DNA of 64,000 bases from the NCBI RefSeq assembly GCF_030159055.1, contig NZ_BQXQ01000030.1, positions 1-64,000 of the forward strand, read 5' to 3'. Position 1 is the stretch's first letter; each line of letters opens with the position of its first letter. The notes under the pieces were generated by a model. The model made no database searches. It was not told the DNA's origin and saw nothing but the letters and a program-made list of their open reading frames with translations. The DNA comes from Acidovorax sp. SUPP3334. GTDB lineage: Bacteria; Pseudomonadota; Gammaproteobacteria; Burkholderiales; Burkholderiaceae_C. A program made the translations under genes and the position numbers. This document shows, piece after piece, positions 20,123 through 28,531 of the stretch.

Positions 20123-21016
20123 ATGAACAAGGGGATGGTCCAAGTGGACCAGGAGCGCCTGCGGGCGCAACTGGAGAAAAAACTGCCGCCCAAGGTGCGG
20201 CTCTTTCAACTGGATGACATCCCGGGCGTGATGCGCTCGCGGATGGGGTGGCCGGTGGCGGCGGCGTTGATGGAGCGGTGGTTTCGGGGGGCAGGGTATG
20301 AGATGCCTGAGTACATGAAACAAGGGCGTGCTCCTTACAAGGCAACGACGCTTGGCAGCCTGCAATTGGAAGAAGGTGCCGTGACCATGGGATGGGCGCT
20401 GGGCTTTGCTCGCGTGCGTGCTGCGTTGGCCAAGCTGCAAGTGAATTGGGCCACTCCCGCTGGCCTTCGTCAGTTGCAAAAGCGTGTGGACGATTGGATT
20501 GGGATTCGAAGCCCGCAAGGTTGGAGGCTGGGCCATCTTGCGCAACCCGCAAAAATGCTGGATGAGACTTGCCAAGTGAATTTCATCACCTTTGGCCAGA
20601 TGAGCGATCCTCTGGATGATCTATACGGAGCCATGGGCGAGGCTACCCTCAAGGTGGCCGTTTCAGGATGGGTCACCCGACAAGGGACGGGTAGAACCGC
20701 AGTCGCAATCGACGAACTGGGCTTTTATTTGCGCGACTCTTACGACTTCAGCGACGGAGACCGGGTTTTCCTATCCCAGCCATTGGGCTTCTGGGGATAC
20801 GACGGTGTCAGCCGCGTGCATCCACCAGGCGGGCAGGTTTCAATTTCTGAGCAATGGTCACATGAGAGCGAGGCCAAAGCGCGTAGTCACACTTACCTTG
20901 TGCAGAACGAAGACTTTCGCAAATGGCGCGCAAAGCATGGGCGGGGTGGCGACTTCATCGTCCTGTCCGATGTGTACCGTGTGCGTCTTCCTTTTCCGAT
21001 CAAGCTGGAATGGTGA
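20123..21016 (+). CDS. DUF6402 family protein heading a tandem small-protein array
   Basis: A 297-residue protein matching the DUF6402 family, known mainly from type VI secretion-associated loci of Burkholderiales. Recognisable blocks are WPVAAALMERWFRG near 50, SDPLDDLYGAMG near 165, ELGFYLRDSYDFSDGD near 200 and ENDFRKW-like QNEDFRKWRAKHGRGGDF near 262. There is no signal peptide or membrane segment. Its TGA overlaps the ATG of the first of six paralogous small membrane proteins (TGATG), so translation is coupled. GC content is visibly lower than in flanking uvrA, suggesting transfer. No VgrG, PAAR or toxin gene is adjacent. Function is unknown; the family name is a recognition call. Confidence 0.75.
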   Translation: MNKGMVQVDQERLRAQLEKKLPPKVRLFQLDDIPGVMRSRMGWPVAAALMERWFRGAGYEMPEYMKQGRAPYKATTLGSLQLEEGAVTMGWALGFARVRAALAKLQVNWATPAGLRQLQKRVDDWIGIRSPQGWRLGHLAQPAKMLDETCQVNFITFGQMSDPLDDLYGAMGEATLKVAVSGWVTRQGTGRTAVAIDELGFYLRDSYDFSDGDRVFLSQPLGFWGYDGVSRVHPPGGQVSISEQWSHESEAKARSHTYLVQNEDFRKWRAKHGRGGDFIVLSDVYRVRLPFPIKLEW

Positions 21017-21420
21017 TGAAACTGTCAGATCTTCGTAAAGTGCCTTGTATCGTTTGGTGCCTTGCACTAAATGCAATTATTTTTTTGGTCTGGTACGCGG
21101 CGACCCCCACTTTCTTCGACAGTGAGAACAGTCCTCACCGCGTTTACCGCCTTGAGTTCTACAAGGCATCGATCGTTCAGCGTGTCATCCATTACGACTA
21201 CAAGATGCCTTATGTGGTGCGTCTCTACCGGGTCAATTCCAGGACATTGCTCGGTGAAAGCGAAGTGGTCGATCTCTGGATGAATGGCGAGACCAGTTGG
21301 CACTTGGATGCACCGGTAGCCACTAACAAAGTTTACGTAGGGCGGGATGTGTTCTTTAAAGACATTCCTTCCGAATGCACGGACCCAACGCTGCCTCCCG
21401 ATTGCCCTGCCAAGCAGTGA
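21016..21420 (+). CDS. Array small membrane-anchored protein, copy 1
   Basis: A 134-residue protein. Residues ~8-28 (VPCIVWCLALNAIIFLVWYA) form one N-terminal hydrophobic segment, and the remainder is predicted outside the cytoplasm. Family landmarks are ENSPHRVYRLEFYKAS, then YKMPYVVRLYRV, LLGESEVVDLW and VGRDVFFKDIPSEC, ending with two cysteines in CX8C spacing. ATG 21016 overlaps the stop of the DUF6402 gene. No known domain is recognised. Six copies follow one another, and this one is nearly identical to copy 4 over its first 30 residues. A periplasmic partner- or toxin-binding role is possible but inferred. Confidence 0.75.
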   Translation: MKLSDLRKVPCIVWCLALNAIIFLVWYAATPTFFDSENSPHRVYRLEFYKASIVQRVIHYDYKMPYVVRLYRVNSRTLLGESEVVDLWMNGETSWHLDAPVATNKVYVGRDVFFKDIPSECTDPTLPPDCPAKQ

Positions 21421-21440
21421 AGCAGATCAATGCCAGCGTC

Positions 21441-21884
21441 ATGATTTCATATCGGATAGATGGGGAAAAGCCCTTTTTCAAAAGAGTCTTGTGTCTCGTC
21501 GGAGGCTTATCAGTGGCGGCCCTCTTTGCCATCGCTTGTTACCTCTCAACCCCCACCTTTGCGTACAGCGACAACAGCCCGCACATGACCTACCGCGTGG
21601 ATGTTTACAACGCCTCGATCCTCCAGAGAATCATCCACTACGACTTCGGAATGCCCGCTGTCGTGCGGCTGTACAGGGTGGAACCCAGTGCGTTACTGGC
21701 CGAAAGCCAGGTCGTTGATATGAGCGCGGGCAATGGCAGCATCAGTTGGCATACCGCCCCTCCGCTCGATTTCAATGAGGTGTATGCAGGCCATGGCGTG
21801 CTGTTTGAAAACATACCCTCTGAATGCCCCACCCAGGCACCGCCCCCGAGCTGTCTGAACCGGCCAGAAACGAAATCACGATGA
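21441..21884 (+). CDS. Array small membrane-anchored protein, copy 2
   Basis: A 147-residue paralog, the most divergent in its N-terminus (MISYRIDGEKPFFKR before the hydrophobic segment). It retains TPTFAYSDNSPHMTYR, NASILQRIIHYDFGMPAVVR, LLAESQVVDM and FENIPSECPTQAPPPSC with the invariant CX8C. ATG 21441 lies 20 bases after copy 1 ends. The next copy starts inside its stop codon (ATGA). As with the other copies, single-pass membrane topology with a periplasmic domain is the likely arrangement. Confidence 0.72.
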   Translation: MISYRIDGEKPFFKRVLCLVGGLSVAALFAIACYLSTPTFAYSDNSPHMTYRVDVYNASILQRIIHYDFGMPAVVRLYRVEPSALLAESQVVDMSAGNGSISWHTAPPLDFNEVYAGHGVLFENIPSECPTQAPPPSCLNRPETKSR

Positions 21885-22285
21885 AGCACTTCGCTTGGAA
21901 CAAAGTCCCTTGCATCGTCTGGTGCCTGACGTTGAACGCTGCGCTGTTTCTGGCGTGGTACGTGTCTACGCCAACGCTCTACAACCGCTACAACAGTCCT
22001 TTGCATACCTATCGGCTGGAAATCTTCGATGCATCCTGGTGGCTGCGTGTGCAGCACCTGGATTCAAAGAGGCCTTCTGTAGTCCGTCTCTACCATTCCG
22101 ATTCCCAGGCGTTGTTGGGGGCCAGCCCGGTGGCTGACCTTTGGCGCAACGATGCCATCGTCTGGAGCGTTAACTCGCCGGGAGACGACAACCATGTGCG
22201 TGTCGGGAAGGACGTGCGGTTCGAAAAACTTCGGTCCGAGTGCGCGCCGCCGTCTCCCCTACGCATCTGTGAGCAGCAGCAATAA
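21881..22285 (+). CDS. Array small membrane-anchored protein, copy 3
   Basis: A 134-residue paralog with N-terminal hydrophobic segment VPCIVWCLTLNAALFLAWYV and the family blocks YNSPLHTYRLEIFDAS, RPSVVRLYHSDSQALLGASP, VGKDVRFEKLRSEC and a final CX8C. It is the least conserved in its central strand region. Its ATG overlaps the TGA of copy 2. A 93-base gap with a duplicated fragment of the DUF6402 gene separates it from copy 4. Confidence 0.72.
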   Translation: MKHFAWNKVPCIVWCLTLNAALFLAWYVSTPTLYNRYNSPLHTYRLEIFDASWWLRVQHLDSKRPSVVRLYHSDSQALLGASPVADLWRNDAIVWSVNSPGDDNHVRVGKDVRFEKLRSECAPPSPLRICEQQQ

Positions 22286-22314
22286 ACCATCGCCGCAGCG
22301 GTGATGAATTCATC

Positions 22315-22378
22315 GACTTCATCGTCCTGTCCGATGTGTGCCGTGTGAGCCTTCCTTTCCAATCAAGCTGGAATGGTG
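22315..22378 (+). pseudogene. Duplicated 3' tail of the DUF6402 gene
   Basis: This stretch repeats the last ~65 bases of the DUF6402 gene (20951-21015) with only a few substitutions and a small frame disruption, for example GACTTCATCGTCCTGTCCGA at its start. The similarity continues without a break into copy 4, just as the original continues into copy 1. It marks a segmental duplication of DUF6402 tail plus small gene. Confidence 0.8.
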
Positions 22379-22780
22379 ATGAAACTGTCAGGTCTTCGTA
22401 AAGTCCCTTGTATCGTTTGGTGCCTTGCATTGAATGCGCTGGTTTTTCTGGTTTGGTACGCGGCGACGCCCACTTTTTTCGACAGCGAAAACAGCCCTCA
22501 TCGCGTTTACCGGCTGGAGTTCCATAAAGCATCTCTCTTGCAAAGAATCGCTCATCTCGATTTCAAGATGCCTTATGTCGTGCGCTTGTACAAGATTGAG
22601 CCCAAGACGCTGCTGGGTGAAAGCGGGGTGGTCGATCTCTGGCTGAACGGCGAAATCACGTGGTATCTGAATTCTTCGATGGACCGGAATGAAGTGCGCG
22701 TCGGCAGGGATGTCGTGTTTGAAAAAATCCCGGCGGAATGCACACCTGCGTCACCGCTGGTCAGTTGTCCCAAGCCTTGA
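22379..22780 (+). CDS. Array small membrane-anchored protein, copy 4
   Basis: A 133-residue paralog almost identical to copy 1 in its membrane segment and first conserved block (VPCIVWCLALNALVFLVWYA, then FFDSENSPHRVYRLEF). Further blocks are FKMPYVVRLYKI, LLGESGVVDLWLNGE and FEKIPAEC with CX8C. It carries the duplicated DUF6402 tail directly upstream, so it arose from copy 1 by duplication. Its stop overlaps the ATG of copy 5 (TGATG). Confidence 0.75.
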   Translation: MKLSGLRKVPCIVWCLALNALVFLVWYAATPTFFDSENSPHRVYRLEFHKASLLQRIAHLDFKMPYVVRLYKIEPKTLLGESGVVDLWLNGEITWYLNSSMDRNEVRVGRDVVFEKIPAECTPASPLVSCPKP

Positions 22781-23178
22781 TGCGCTCGTTGAAAAAAATC
22801 CCGTGTGTCGTGTGGTGCCTGGTGCTGGCCGGTTGTGTTGTTTTGGGGTGGCGCGCCACTTCCCCTGCGTTCCTTTATAGCTACAACAGTCCTCATGAAA
22901 TCTATCGCCTTGAGTTCCATCAGGCCTCGATCCTGCAGCGCATCGTCCACTACGACTTCAGGATGCCTTTCGTCGTCCGGCTATATCGCGTTTCGCCCAA
23001 AACGCTGTTGCGAGAAAGTGAAGTCGTTGACCTTCAAGGCGGAGGGCAGTTCGACTGGCATCTCGATCCACCAGTCGCCACCAACAAGGTGTACGTAGGC
23101 AATGAAGTGGTGTTTGAGGGCATTCCCTCGGAATGCGGCGCCCCACCGCTTGCCAGTGGGTGCCCTGCCAAGCCTTGA
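22780..23178 (+). CDS. Array small membrane-anchored protein, copy 5
   Basis: A 132-residue paralog starting MRSLKKIPCVVWCLVLAGC, with the hydrophobic segment at 7-24. The cysteine at 19 could suggest a lipobox, but the context (VLAGC) is followed by more hydrophobic residues, so a membrane anchor is equally likely. Conserved blocks are YNSPHEIYRLEFHQAS, FRMPFVVRLYRV, LLRESEVVDL and FEGIPSEC with CX8C. The start overlaps the stop of copy 4. Confidence 0.73.
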   Translation: MRSLKKIPCVVWCLVLAGCVVLGWRATSPAFLYSYNSPHEIYRLEFHQASILQRIVHYDFRMPFVVRLYRVSPKTLLRESEVVDLQGGGQFDWHLDPPVATNKVYVGNEVVFEGIPSECGAPPLASGCPAKP

Positions 23179-23193
23179 TGAAGCGCTTGCGCC

Positions 23194-23595
23194 GTGAACG
23201 AGTCTGTGAAAATCAGGAAAACCACCCTCGGATGGGGGGCAGGCCTGGCAGCCCTTGCCGCTTTCGTTTGGCATGCCTCAACACCGACTTTTTTCGACAG
23301 CGAGAACAGTCCGCACCGGGTTTACCGACTGGAGTTCCACAAAGCATCGATCCTCCAGCGCGTCTTTCACCACGATTACAAGATGCCTTACGTGGTGCGG
23401 CTGTACCGCGTGGATTTCAAAACTTTGCTGGGTGAAAGCAGTGTGGTCGATCTATGGCTGAATGGCGAAACCTACTGGTATCTGGACCCGCCGATGGACA
23501 TGAAGAGAGTGCGCGTGGGGCGCGACGTGCTTTTTGAAAACGTCCCCTCCGAATGCACGGACCCGACACGGCCACCGGATTGCCCCCACAACTGA
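23194..23595 (+). CDS. Array small membrane-anchored protein, copy 6
   Basis: A 133-residue paralog using GTG 23194. Its anchor (GWGAGLAALAAFVWHAS) differs from the VPCIVWCLALN type of copies 1, 3 and 4, but the downstream domain is closest to copies 1 and 4: FFDSENSPHRVYRLEFHKAS, YKMPYVVRLYRV, LLGESSVVDLWLNGE, VGRDVLFENVPSEC and CX8C. An out-of-frame ATG overlaps the stop of copy 5 at 23178, as if a coupled start had been lost by a small deletion. It is the last array member; the next gene is convergent. Confidence 0.72.
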   Translation: MNESVKIRKTTLGWGAGLAALAAFVWHASTPTFFDSENSPHRVYRLEFHKASILQRVFHHDYKMPYVVRLYRVDFKTLLGESSVVDLWLNGETYWYLDPPMDMKRVRVGRDVLFENVPSECTDPTRPPDCPHN

Positions 23596-23621
23596 CGCTT
23601 GCTAATCCACAGCGCCACCCA

Positions 23622-25085
23622 TCACCCCAAGAACCCCAGATTCACCGGATACGCCGCCCCCCCGAAATTCCCCAGCCTTGGCAGCACGCCTGCCATCTCC
23701 GTGCCAGCCACCCCGAACCACCGCGCCATCGTGGCCGCGTACTGGTCCACCGCCGTGCTGGGCAGCAGGCGGCCCTGGCCCACATGCCACTGGTCTTCGC
23801 TGCCGCTGCCATTGCCCACGCTGACGGGCGGCGGCGTGCCGTAGAAGGCCGCGCCACGCACCGCGCCGCCGACCACGAAGTGGTGGCTGCCCCAGCCGTG
23901 GTCGGAGCCGTCGCCGTTCGATGTGAGCGTGCGGCCGAAGTCCGATGCGGTGAACGCGGTTACCTTGTCGGCCACGCCCAGCTCAACGGTGGCGTTGTAG
24001 AACGCGGTCATGGCGCTGCTCACGCGGTCCATCAGCACGGCCTGGCCCGAGACCAGGTTGTCGTGCAGGTCGAACCCGCCCAGCGACACGAAGAACACCT
24101 GCCGCCGCGTGCCCAGCGCGCCGCGCGCGGCGATCAGCCGCGCCACCACCTTGAGCTGATCGGCCAGCGGGTTGCCGGTGGGGAACGCGGTGGACACGCC
24201 CGTGCCCGCCAGCGCGGCGGAGATCTGCCCCTCCGAGCCGATGGAGCGCTGCGTCACGCGCGCGTATTCGGCCTCCATCGCGTGGGTGCTGGCGGCCTGC
24301 ACCAGCTCGCTCAGCGCGCCGCGCACGGCGCTGGAGCCATAGACGTTGTTCTTGACCCCGTTGATGGGCACGGCGCCGCTGGTGCTGATCTGGTACTGCA
24401 GCGCCTGGTCGCCCGAGAGGAACACCGCGTTGCCGCTGGCCGAGATGCAGGTGAACAGCGAGTTGGTGTTGGCCGACAGGGCGAGGTCGCCCAGGTTGCC
24501 GCCCCAGCCCACGGTGGAGCCTTCGGCGCCCTGCGATTGCCACACCGACTGCTGGTCGTTGTGCGAGAAGAGCTTCGGGGGCAGCGGGTAGCTGCGGCGG
24601 TCGGCGCTGGCGTACTGGGCCCGCGTGAGCGGCACCACCAGCGGGCCCACGTTCAGCTGCACGGCCGCGCGCCCGCTGTTGAACAGGCCGGCCATGCCGG
24701 TCATGGAAGGGTGCAGCGCGTACTGCAGGCCGCCTGCGAGTGCGCTGGCCGGCTGCAGCACGGTGTTGCTCAGAGCACCGCGCCCGAGTGCGATGCCGCC
24801 CGCGGCGCCGTCCGCACCGCCGCCCCGGATGGCGGCGTATTGGGCGTAGCGCGTGCCGTCGTAGGGCACGACGGTGTTGGCGTAGTCGTTGCCGCCATAC
24901 AGAAAGACGCACACCAGCGCCTTGTAGTCGTTGGCTTCGAACGCTGCGGCCTCGCCCAGCGCGGCGAGGTTGAGGGCGAACGGCAACGCGGTGCCGGTGG
25001 CGGCCAGCTGGGCCGAGCGCCGCAGGAAGGCGCGGCGCGTGTGGCGGGCCGGGTCGATGAACGGGGTGGATGTGTTCGTGGGCAT
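23622..25085 (-). CDS. DUF1501 domain protein (Tat-exported)
   Basis: A 487-residue protein of the DUF1501 family. Its N-terminus has a twin-arginine-like signal, HTRRAFLRRSAQLAATG, followed by a hydrophobic stretch, implying export of a folded protein. Family blocks VCVFLYGGNDYANTVVPYD, LHPSMTGMAGLFNSGRAA and HGWGSHHFVVGGAV are present; the family is related to sulfatase/alkaline-phosphatase folds. It follows the DUF1800 gene by 29 bases on the same strand; these two families are nearly always found together, and the pair's role is unknown. Confidence 0.85.
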   Translation of the reverse strand: MPTNTSTPFIDPARHTRRAFLRRSAQLAATGTALPFALNLAALGEAAAFEANDYKALVCVFLYGGNDYANTVVPYDGTRYAQYAAIRGGGADGAAGGIALGRGALSNTVLQPASALAGGLQYALHPSMTGMAGLFNSGRAAVQLNVGPLVVPLTRAQYASADRRSYPLPPKLFSHNDQQSVWQSQGAEGSTVGWGGNLGDLALSANTNSLFTCISASGNAVFLSGDQALQYQISTSGAVPINGVKNNVYGSSAVRGALSELVQAASTHAMEAEYARVTQRSIGSEGQISAALAGTGVSTAFPTGNPLADQLKVVARLIAARGALGTRRQVFFVSLGGFDLHDNLVSGQAVLMDRVSSAMTAFYNATVELGVADKVTAFTASDFGRTLTSNGDGSDHGWGSHHFVVGGAVRGAAFYGTPPPVSVGNGSGSEDQWHVGQGRLLPSTAVDQYAATMARWFGVAGTEMAGVLPRLGNFGGAAYPVNLGFLG

Positions 25086-25114
25086 GGGCGTGTTCCCTGG
25101 GCGGTGTGCGGCGG

Positions 25115-27034
25115 TCACTTCTGCACGAGGTATTCGGGGCTGGCCATCACCAGCAGCACGGCCGCGGCCACGCGGTTGAGCTGCACGGCGGCGGTGCTGC
25201 TCGCGGTGACGGGCGTGGTGTTCAGCGCAGCGGCGATGCGGCCCTGCGTGGCCGCGGAGACCTGCCCCGCCGACAGCAGCAGCGCCGCCTTGCGCACCAG
25301 GGCCGTGGCGTCGGCCACCAGCGGCAGCAGGTTGGCGTAGGTGCAGGCGATGTCGAAGCCGTTGTTCGCGTTGCTGGCGTTCTGCGGCAGGTCGGGCGCA
25401 TTCACGAAGATGCCGTTGCGGATGGCGTTCTGCATGAAGTTCAGGTAGCCGCTCACGCTGGTCTCGTTGACGATCTGGAACTCCGGGGCGACCTGGCCGT
25501 TGGCGGCGATGGCGGTGGCCGGCGGCACGTAGCCGGGGCGAAAGAAGTTGAACACCGATCCCGCGCGCATCGGGCTTTGCCCCAGCCGCGTGGCCGGGTC
25601 GCTCAGGTCGCCGATCTTCCAGCTGCCCTGCGCGGACCGCAGCCCGAACGTGCGGCCCCACTGCACGAAGCGCACCATGGGCTCGCGCAGGCGGCCGAAC
25701 TGCGGGTTCGTCAGCCCCGTGGCGCTGCGCGCTTCGGTATCGAGCAGCACGGCGGCGACCACCGCGCGCAGGTCGCCGCGGGTGCCGCTGCCGTTGTTGG
25801 CGAACGCCGCCGCCACGCGCGCCACGTAGGCCGGGCTGGGGTTGCTCGTCACCAGGCGCTGGATGAGCTGGCGGCCGATGAAGGGGCCCACGTTGGGGTG
25901 GTTGAAGAGCGTGTCCAGCGCGGTCTTCAGCGCCGCCTCGCCGGGCGTGCCTGCGCCGATGGTGGTCCCCAGGAAGGTGGCGGCCAGCGCGGAGTGCCGG
26001 CTGGCGGTCAGCACCATCGGCAGCCGGGCCTGCTGCGGGCTGGGCACGGTGCTGGCGCCCACGGTGGTGGGCTGGCTCTGGCTGCGGTCGTAGTCGTAGC
26101 CGGTGAACACGCGCGCCAGGTTGCTCACGTCGGCGGCGGTGTAGCTCTCCAGCCGGTTGCCGCTGCCGTCGCGCTGCTCGGTGCCGTCGGCGTTGAGCTG
26201 GTACAGGCCCAGCGTGAACAGCTGCATCACCTCGCGGGCGTAGTTCTCGTCGGGCTGGCGGCCGGTGCGGGCGTCTTCCTTCTGGTTGCCGCGCGTGTTG
26301 AGGTACACGCCCATGGCCGGGTTCAGCGTCACGGCCTCCAGCAGCGCGCGAAAGTTGCCGAAGGCGTGCGTGTTGAGCACGTCCCAGTAGCCGGCGGCCA
26401 GGAAGGCGTTCCAGGTCTGGTCCAGGCCATTGACCGAGACCACCATGATTTCCGACAGGGCCAGCGCCACGCGCTTGCGCACCGCATCGCCTGCGGTGAA
26501 CAGCTGGCTCCACAGCATGAAGTCGGCCGGGTAGGCGGCGTTGTAGAAGCGCGTGTCGGCATTGGCGACGCCATAGCCGCGCTGGGTGAGCCAGTCGGTG
26601 CCCGTCGTGCCGATGGGCTGGGCGAACTGGTCGGCCAGCCAGGCGGCGTAGCCCCGGGCGCGCACCTCGGCGATGGATTCGTCGGTGGCCGAGAACTGCG
26701 CCTGCAGCAGAAACCGCGCGGCCTCCTCGTCGGTGGCCGGGGCGTTCACGGCCCCCGTGCCGCCGCCCGAGGGCGCCGGACTGGGGGCGGGGGTGCCTGT
26801 GGCAGGCGGCGGGCTGGTGCTGCTGTCTTCGCTGCCACCCCCGCCGCCGCCGCCGCAGGCCGACAGCAGGGCGGCCGCCAGCGCGGCGGCGCTGGCGGCC
26901 GGCGCCTGTGCGCCAGGGGTCGGGGTGGCCGAGGGAGAGGAATCAGGGATGGGCTGCAGGGCCGGCGAGGGGCCTGGCGGGGAGGCCGCAGGGCGGTCGG
27001 CGCCGAGGGCGGGTGCCGCGGGGGTCAGCATCAT
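25115..27034 (-). CDS. DUF1800 family lipoprotein
   Basis: A 639-residue DUF1800 protein. An unusual Pro/Ala-rich leader precedes a hydrophobic segment and a lipobox-like LLSACGGGGGGG, so the mature protein is probably a lipoprotein with a Gly/Ser/Pro linker. Conserved parts are ATDEEAARFLLQAQFSAT near 95, REVMQLFTLGLYQLN near 265 and SVFNFFRPGYVPP near 520. ATG 27034 begins MMLTPAAP; the true start is uncertain because no good Shine-Dalgarno is visible. It forms a two-gene unit with DUF1501. Confidence 0.82.
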   Translation of the reverse strand: MMLTPAAPALGADRPAASPPGPSPALQPIPDSSPSATPTPGAQAPAASAAALAAALLSACGGGGGGGSEDSSTSPPPATGTPAPSPAPSGGGTGAVNAPATDEEAARFLLQAQFSATDESIAEVRARGYAAWLADQFAQPIGTTGTDWLTQRGYGVANADTRFYNAAYPADFMLWSQLFTAGDAVRKRVALALSEIMVVSVNGLDQTWNAFLAAGYWDVLNTHAFGNFRALLEAVTLNPAMGVYLNTRGNQKEDARTGRQPDENYAREVMQLFTLGLYQLNADGTEQRDGSGNRLESYTAADVSNLARVFTGYDYDRSQSQPTTVGASTVPSPQQARLPMVLTASRHSALAATFLGTTIGAGTPGEAALKTALDTLFNHPNVGPFIGRQLIQRLVTSNPSPAYVARVAAAFANNGSGTRGDLRAVVAAVLLDTEARSATGLTNPQFGRLREPMVRFVQWGRTFGLRSAQGSWKIGDLSDPATRLGQSPMRAGSVFNFFRPGYVPPATAIAANGQVAPEFQIVNETSVSGYLNFMQNAIRNGIFVNAPDLPQNASNANNGFDIACTYANLLPLVADATALVRKAALLLSAGQVSAATQGRIAAALNTTPVTASSTAAVQLNRVAAAVLLVMASPEYLVQK

Positions 27035-27278
27035 GGGCGTCTGTCCCGGGCGAACGGGAGCGTGGCGGATGGGGACATGGGCATCGCCGGGGCGTCGAGG
27101 CGACGGCGGCGCGCGAGGAGGGGCGGGAATTTTTGGGAACGGCACGCCCGCCCATTCCGATGACAGGCCGATGCAGCTGTTACATCCGGTCTGTGTCTGG
27201 TTGCTACTGCTGCAACGAAGGCTCTCCCGTCCGCCCTTTCGCCCCCTGCCGCCATGACCGCCATGGCCGGCCGCGCCG

Positions 27279-28298
27279 TCAGCGCCCCAGCCGCCGCGCC
27301 ACTTCGCCGTCCAGCGATGCCATGAACGTTTCCACGGCCCGCGTGTAGTCGCTGTCCAGGCCCAGGGTGCCGTTGATGTCGCCATGCGACAGCGCCTGCG
27401 GCAGCACTTCGGCACGGCTGCCGGCCTCGCGCACGCGGCGGGCCATGTGCACGGCCTGCTGGCACGGGTGGTCCGGGCGCACGGTCGAGCACACGAACTG
27501 GAACGGCGCCGCGCCCGGCACGAGCTGGTCGTAGGGCGACAGCGCCGCCCAGTAGGCCGGATCGTCGCCGAAGGCCTCGTCGTAGAGCGCGGCGTGGGGC
27601 GCCCCCATGAGGGCGGGCAGGTCCAGCACCGCGCTGTCCAGCGACACCGCGCCCAGCCAGGGCGCCGCGCCCGCGCGCTGCGCCAGCGCCGGCTGGGCGT
27701 TCAGCAGCGCCACCAGATGCGCGCCCGCCGAATGGCCCATGAGCACGGTCCGGGTGCCGTCGGCGCCCCACTGCGCCGCCCGCTGCTGGACCGTGGCGAG
27801 GGCCGTGGCCACGTCGTGCGCCTGCAGCGCCACGCCCGTGTCCGGCAGCAGCCGGTAGTTGACCGACACCAGCACGAAGCCGAGCGGCACCCAGCGCGCC
27901 ACCTTCTCCTGCACCACGCGCTCCATGGCCTTGTCGCCCGTGCGCCACGCGCCGCCATGGACCATGAAGAGGATCGGCGCCCGTGGTCCGGCGGCCGGCC
28001 GCGCGGAGGCGGGCGGCAGGTACACGTCCATGCGCTGCAGCGGGTCGTTGCCGTAGGGCACGTCGAAGAGGCGCTGCACACCGTCGGGCAGCCGCGAAAT
28101 GCTGCCGGTGCCGTCATGCAGGAATCCCGCGGCCTTCGGGCCACCGGCCCCGGCGAAGCGCTCCTGCCACGGGCTTTGGGCCTGTGCCGGCGGGGCCATC
28201 GCGGCGGCAAAGGCCAGCAGCAGCGCGGCCCCGACCGGGCGGCACAAAGGGGCTGAAATGCGGCTGGGTCGGGGGTGGGCAGTGGCGTGGGCGGTCAT
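27279..28298 (-). CDS. Secreted alpha/beta-hydrolase (carboxylesterase-like)
   Basis: A 339-residue protein with an N-terminal signal peptide (hydrophobic AALLLAFAAAMAPP, cleavage near AQA-QS). The oxyanion motif is FMVHGGAWRTGD near 115, the nucleophile elbow is GHSAGAH near 190, and the final histidine is in LSHGDINGTLG near 305. It belongs to the esterase/lipase group related to BD-FAE. ATG 28298 follows GGAG at a rather long spacing. It is divergent from the two-component system at 28.5 kb, whose regulator may control both. Confidence 0.8.
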   Translation of the reverse strand: MTAHATAHPRPSRISAPLCRPVGAALLLAFAAAMAPPAQAQSPWQERFAGAGGPKAAGFLHDGTGSISRLPDGVQRLFDVPYGNDPLQRMDVYLPPASARPAAGPRAPILFMVHGGAWRTGDKAMERVVQEKVARWVPLGFVLVSVNYRLLPDTGVALQAHDVATALATVQQRAAQWGADGTRTVLMGHSAGAHLVALLNAQPALAQRAGAAPWLGAVSLDSAVLDLPALMGAPHAALYDEAFGDDPAYWAALSPYDQLVPGAAPFQFVCSTVRPDHPCQQAVHMARRVREAGSRAEVLPQALSHGDINGTLGLDSDYTRAVETFMASLDGEVARRLGR

Positions 28299-28414
28299 GG
28301 CATCGGGCTCCGTGGGTTTCAGTGGCGGCATTGCGAAGGGGGCAGGGCGCTGTGCCCTGCTCGCCACTGTGCCGCGCCACCGTTCCAAAACGATGGCCCG
28401 CCCATGCCAAGGTA

Positions 28415-28458
28415 TGACAAACCATGACAGCCGCGCCCGGGCGTGTCATGGCCTGACA
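28415..28458 (+). promoter_or_regulatory. Candidate response-regulator binding sites
   Basis: TGACA at 28415 and 28425 forms a 10-base-spaced direct repeat. TGTCA at 28444 and TGACA at 28454 form an inverted pair. They lie in the 233-base divergent gap between the esterase and the OmpR-type regulator. OmpR-family dimers commonly use ~10-base direct repeats, so autoregulation is plausible but unproven. Confidence 0.45.
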
Positions 28459-28531
28459 CCGGCGCGGTTCCCGCACTGCCCCGGCGCTGCGGGCCGGCCC
28501 TACCATCGTGGCCAATCACAGGGGTTTTTCC

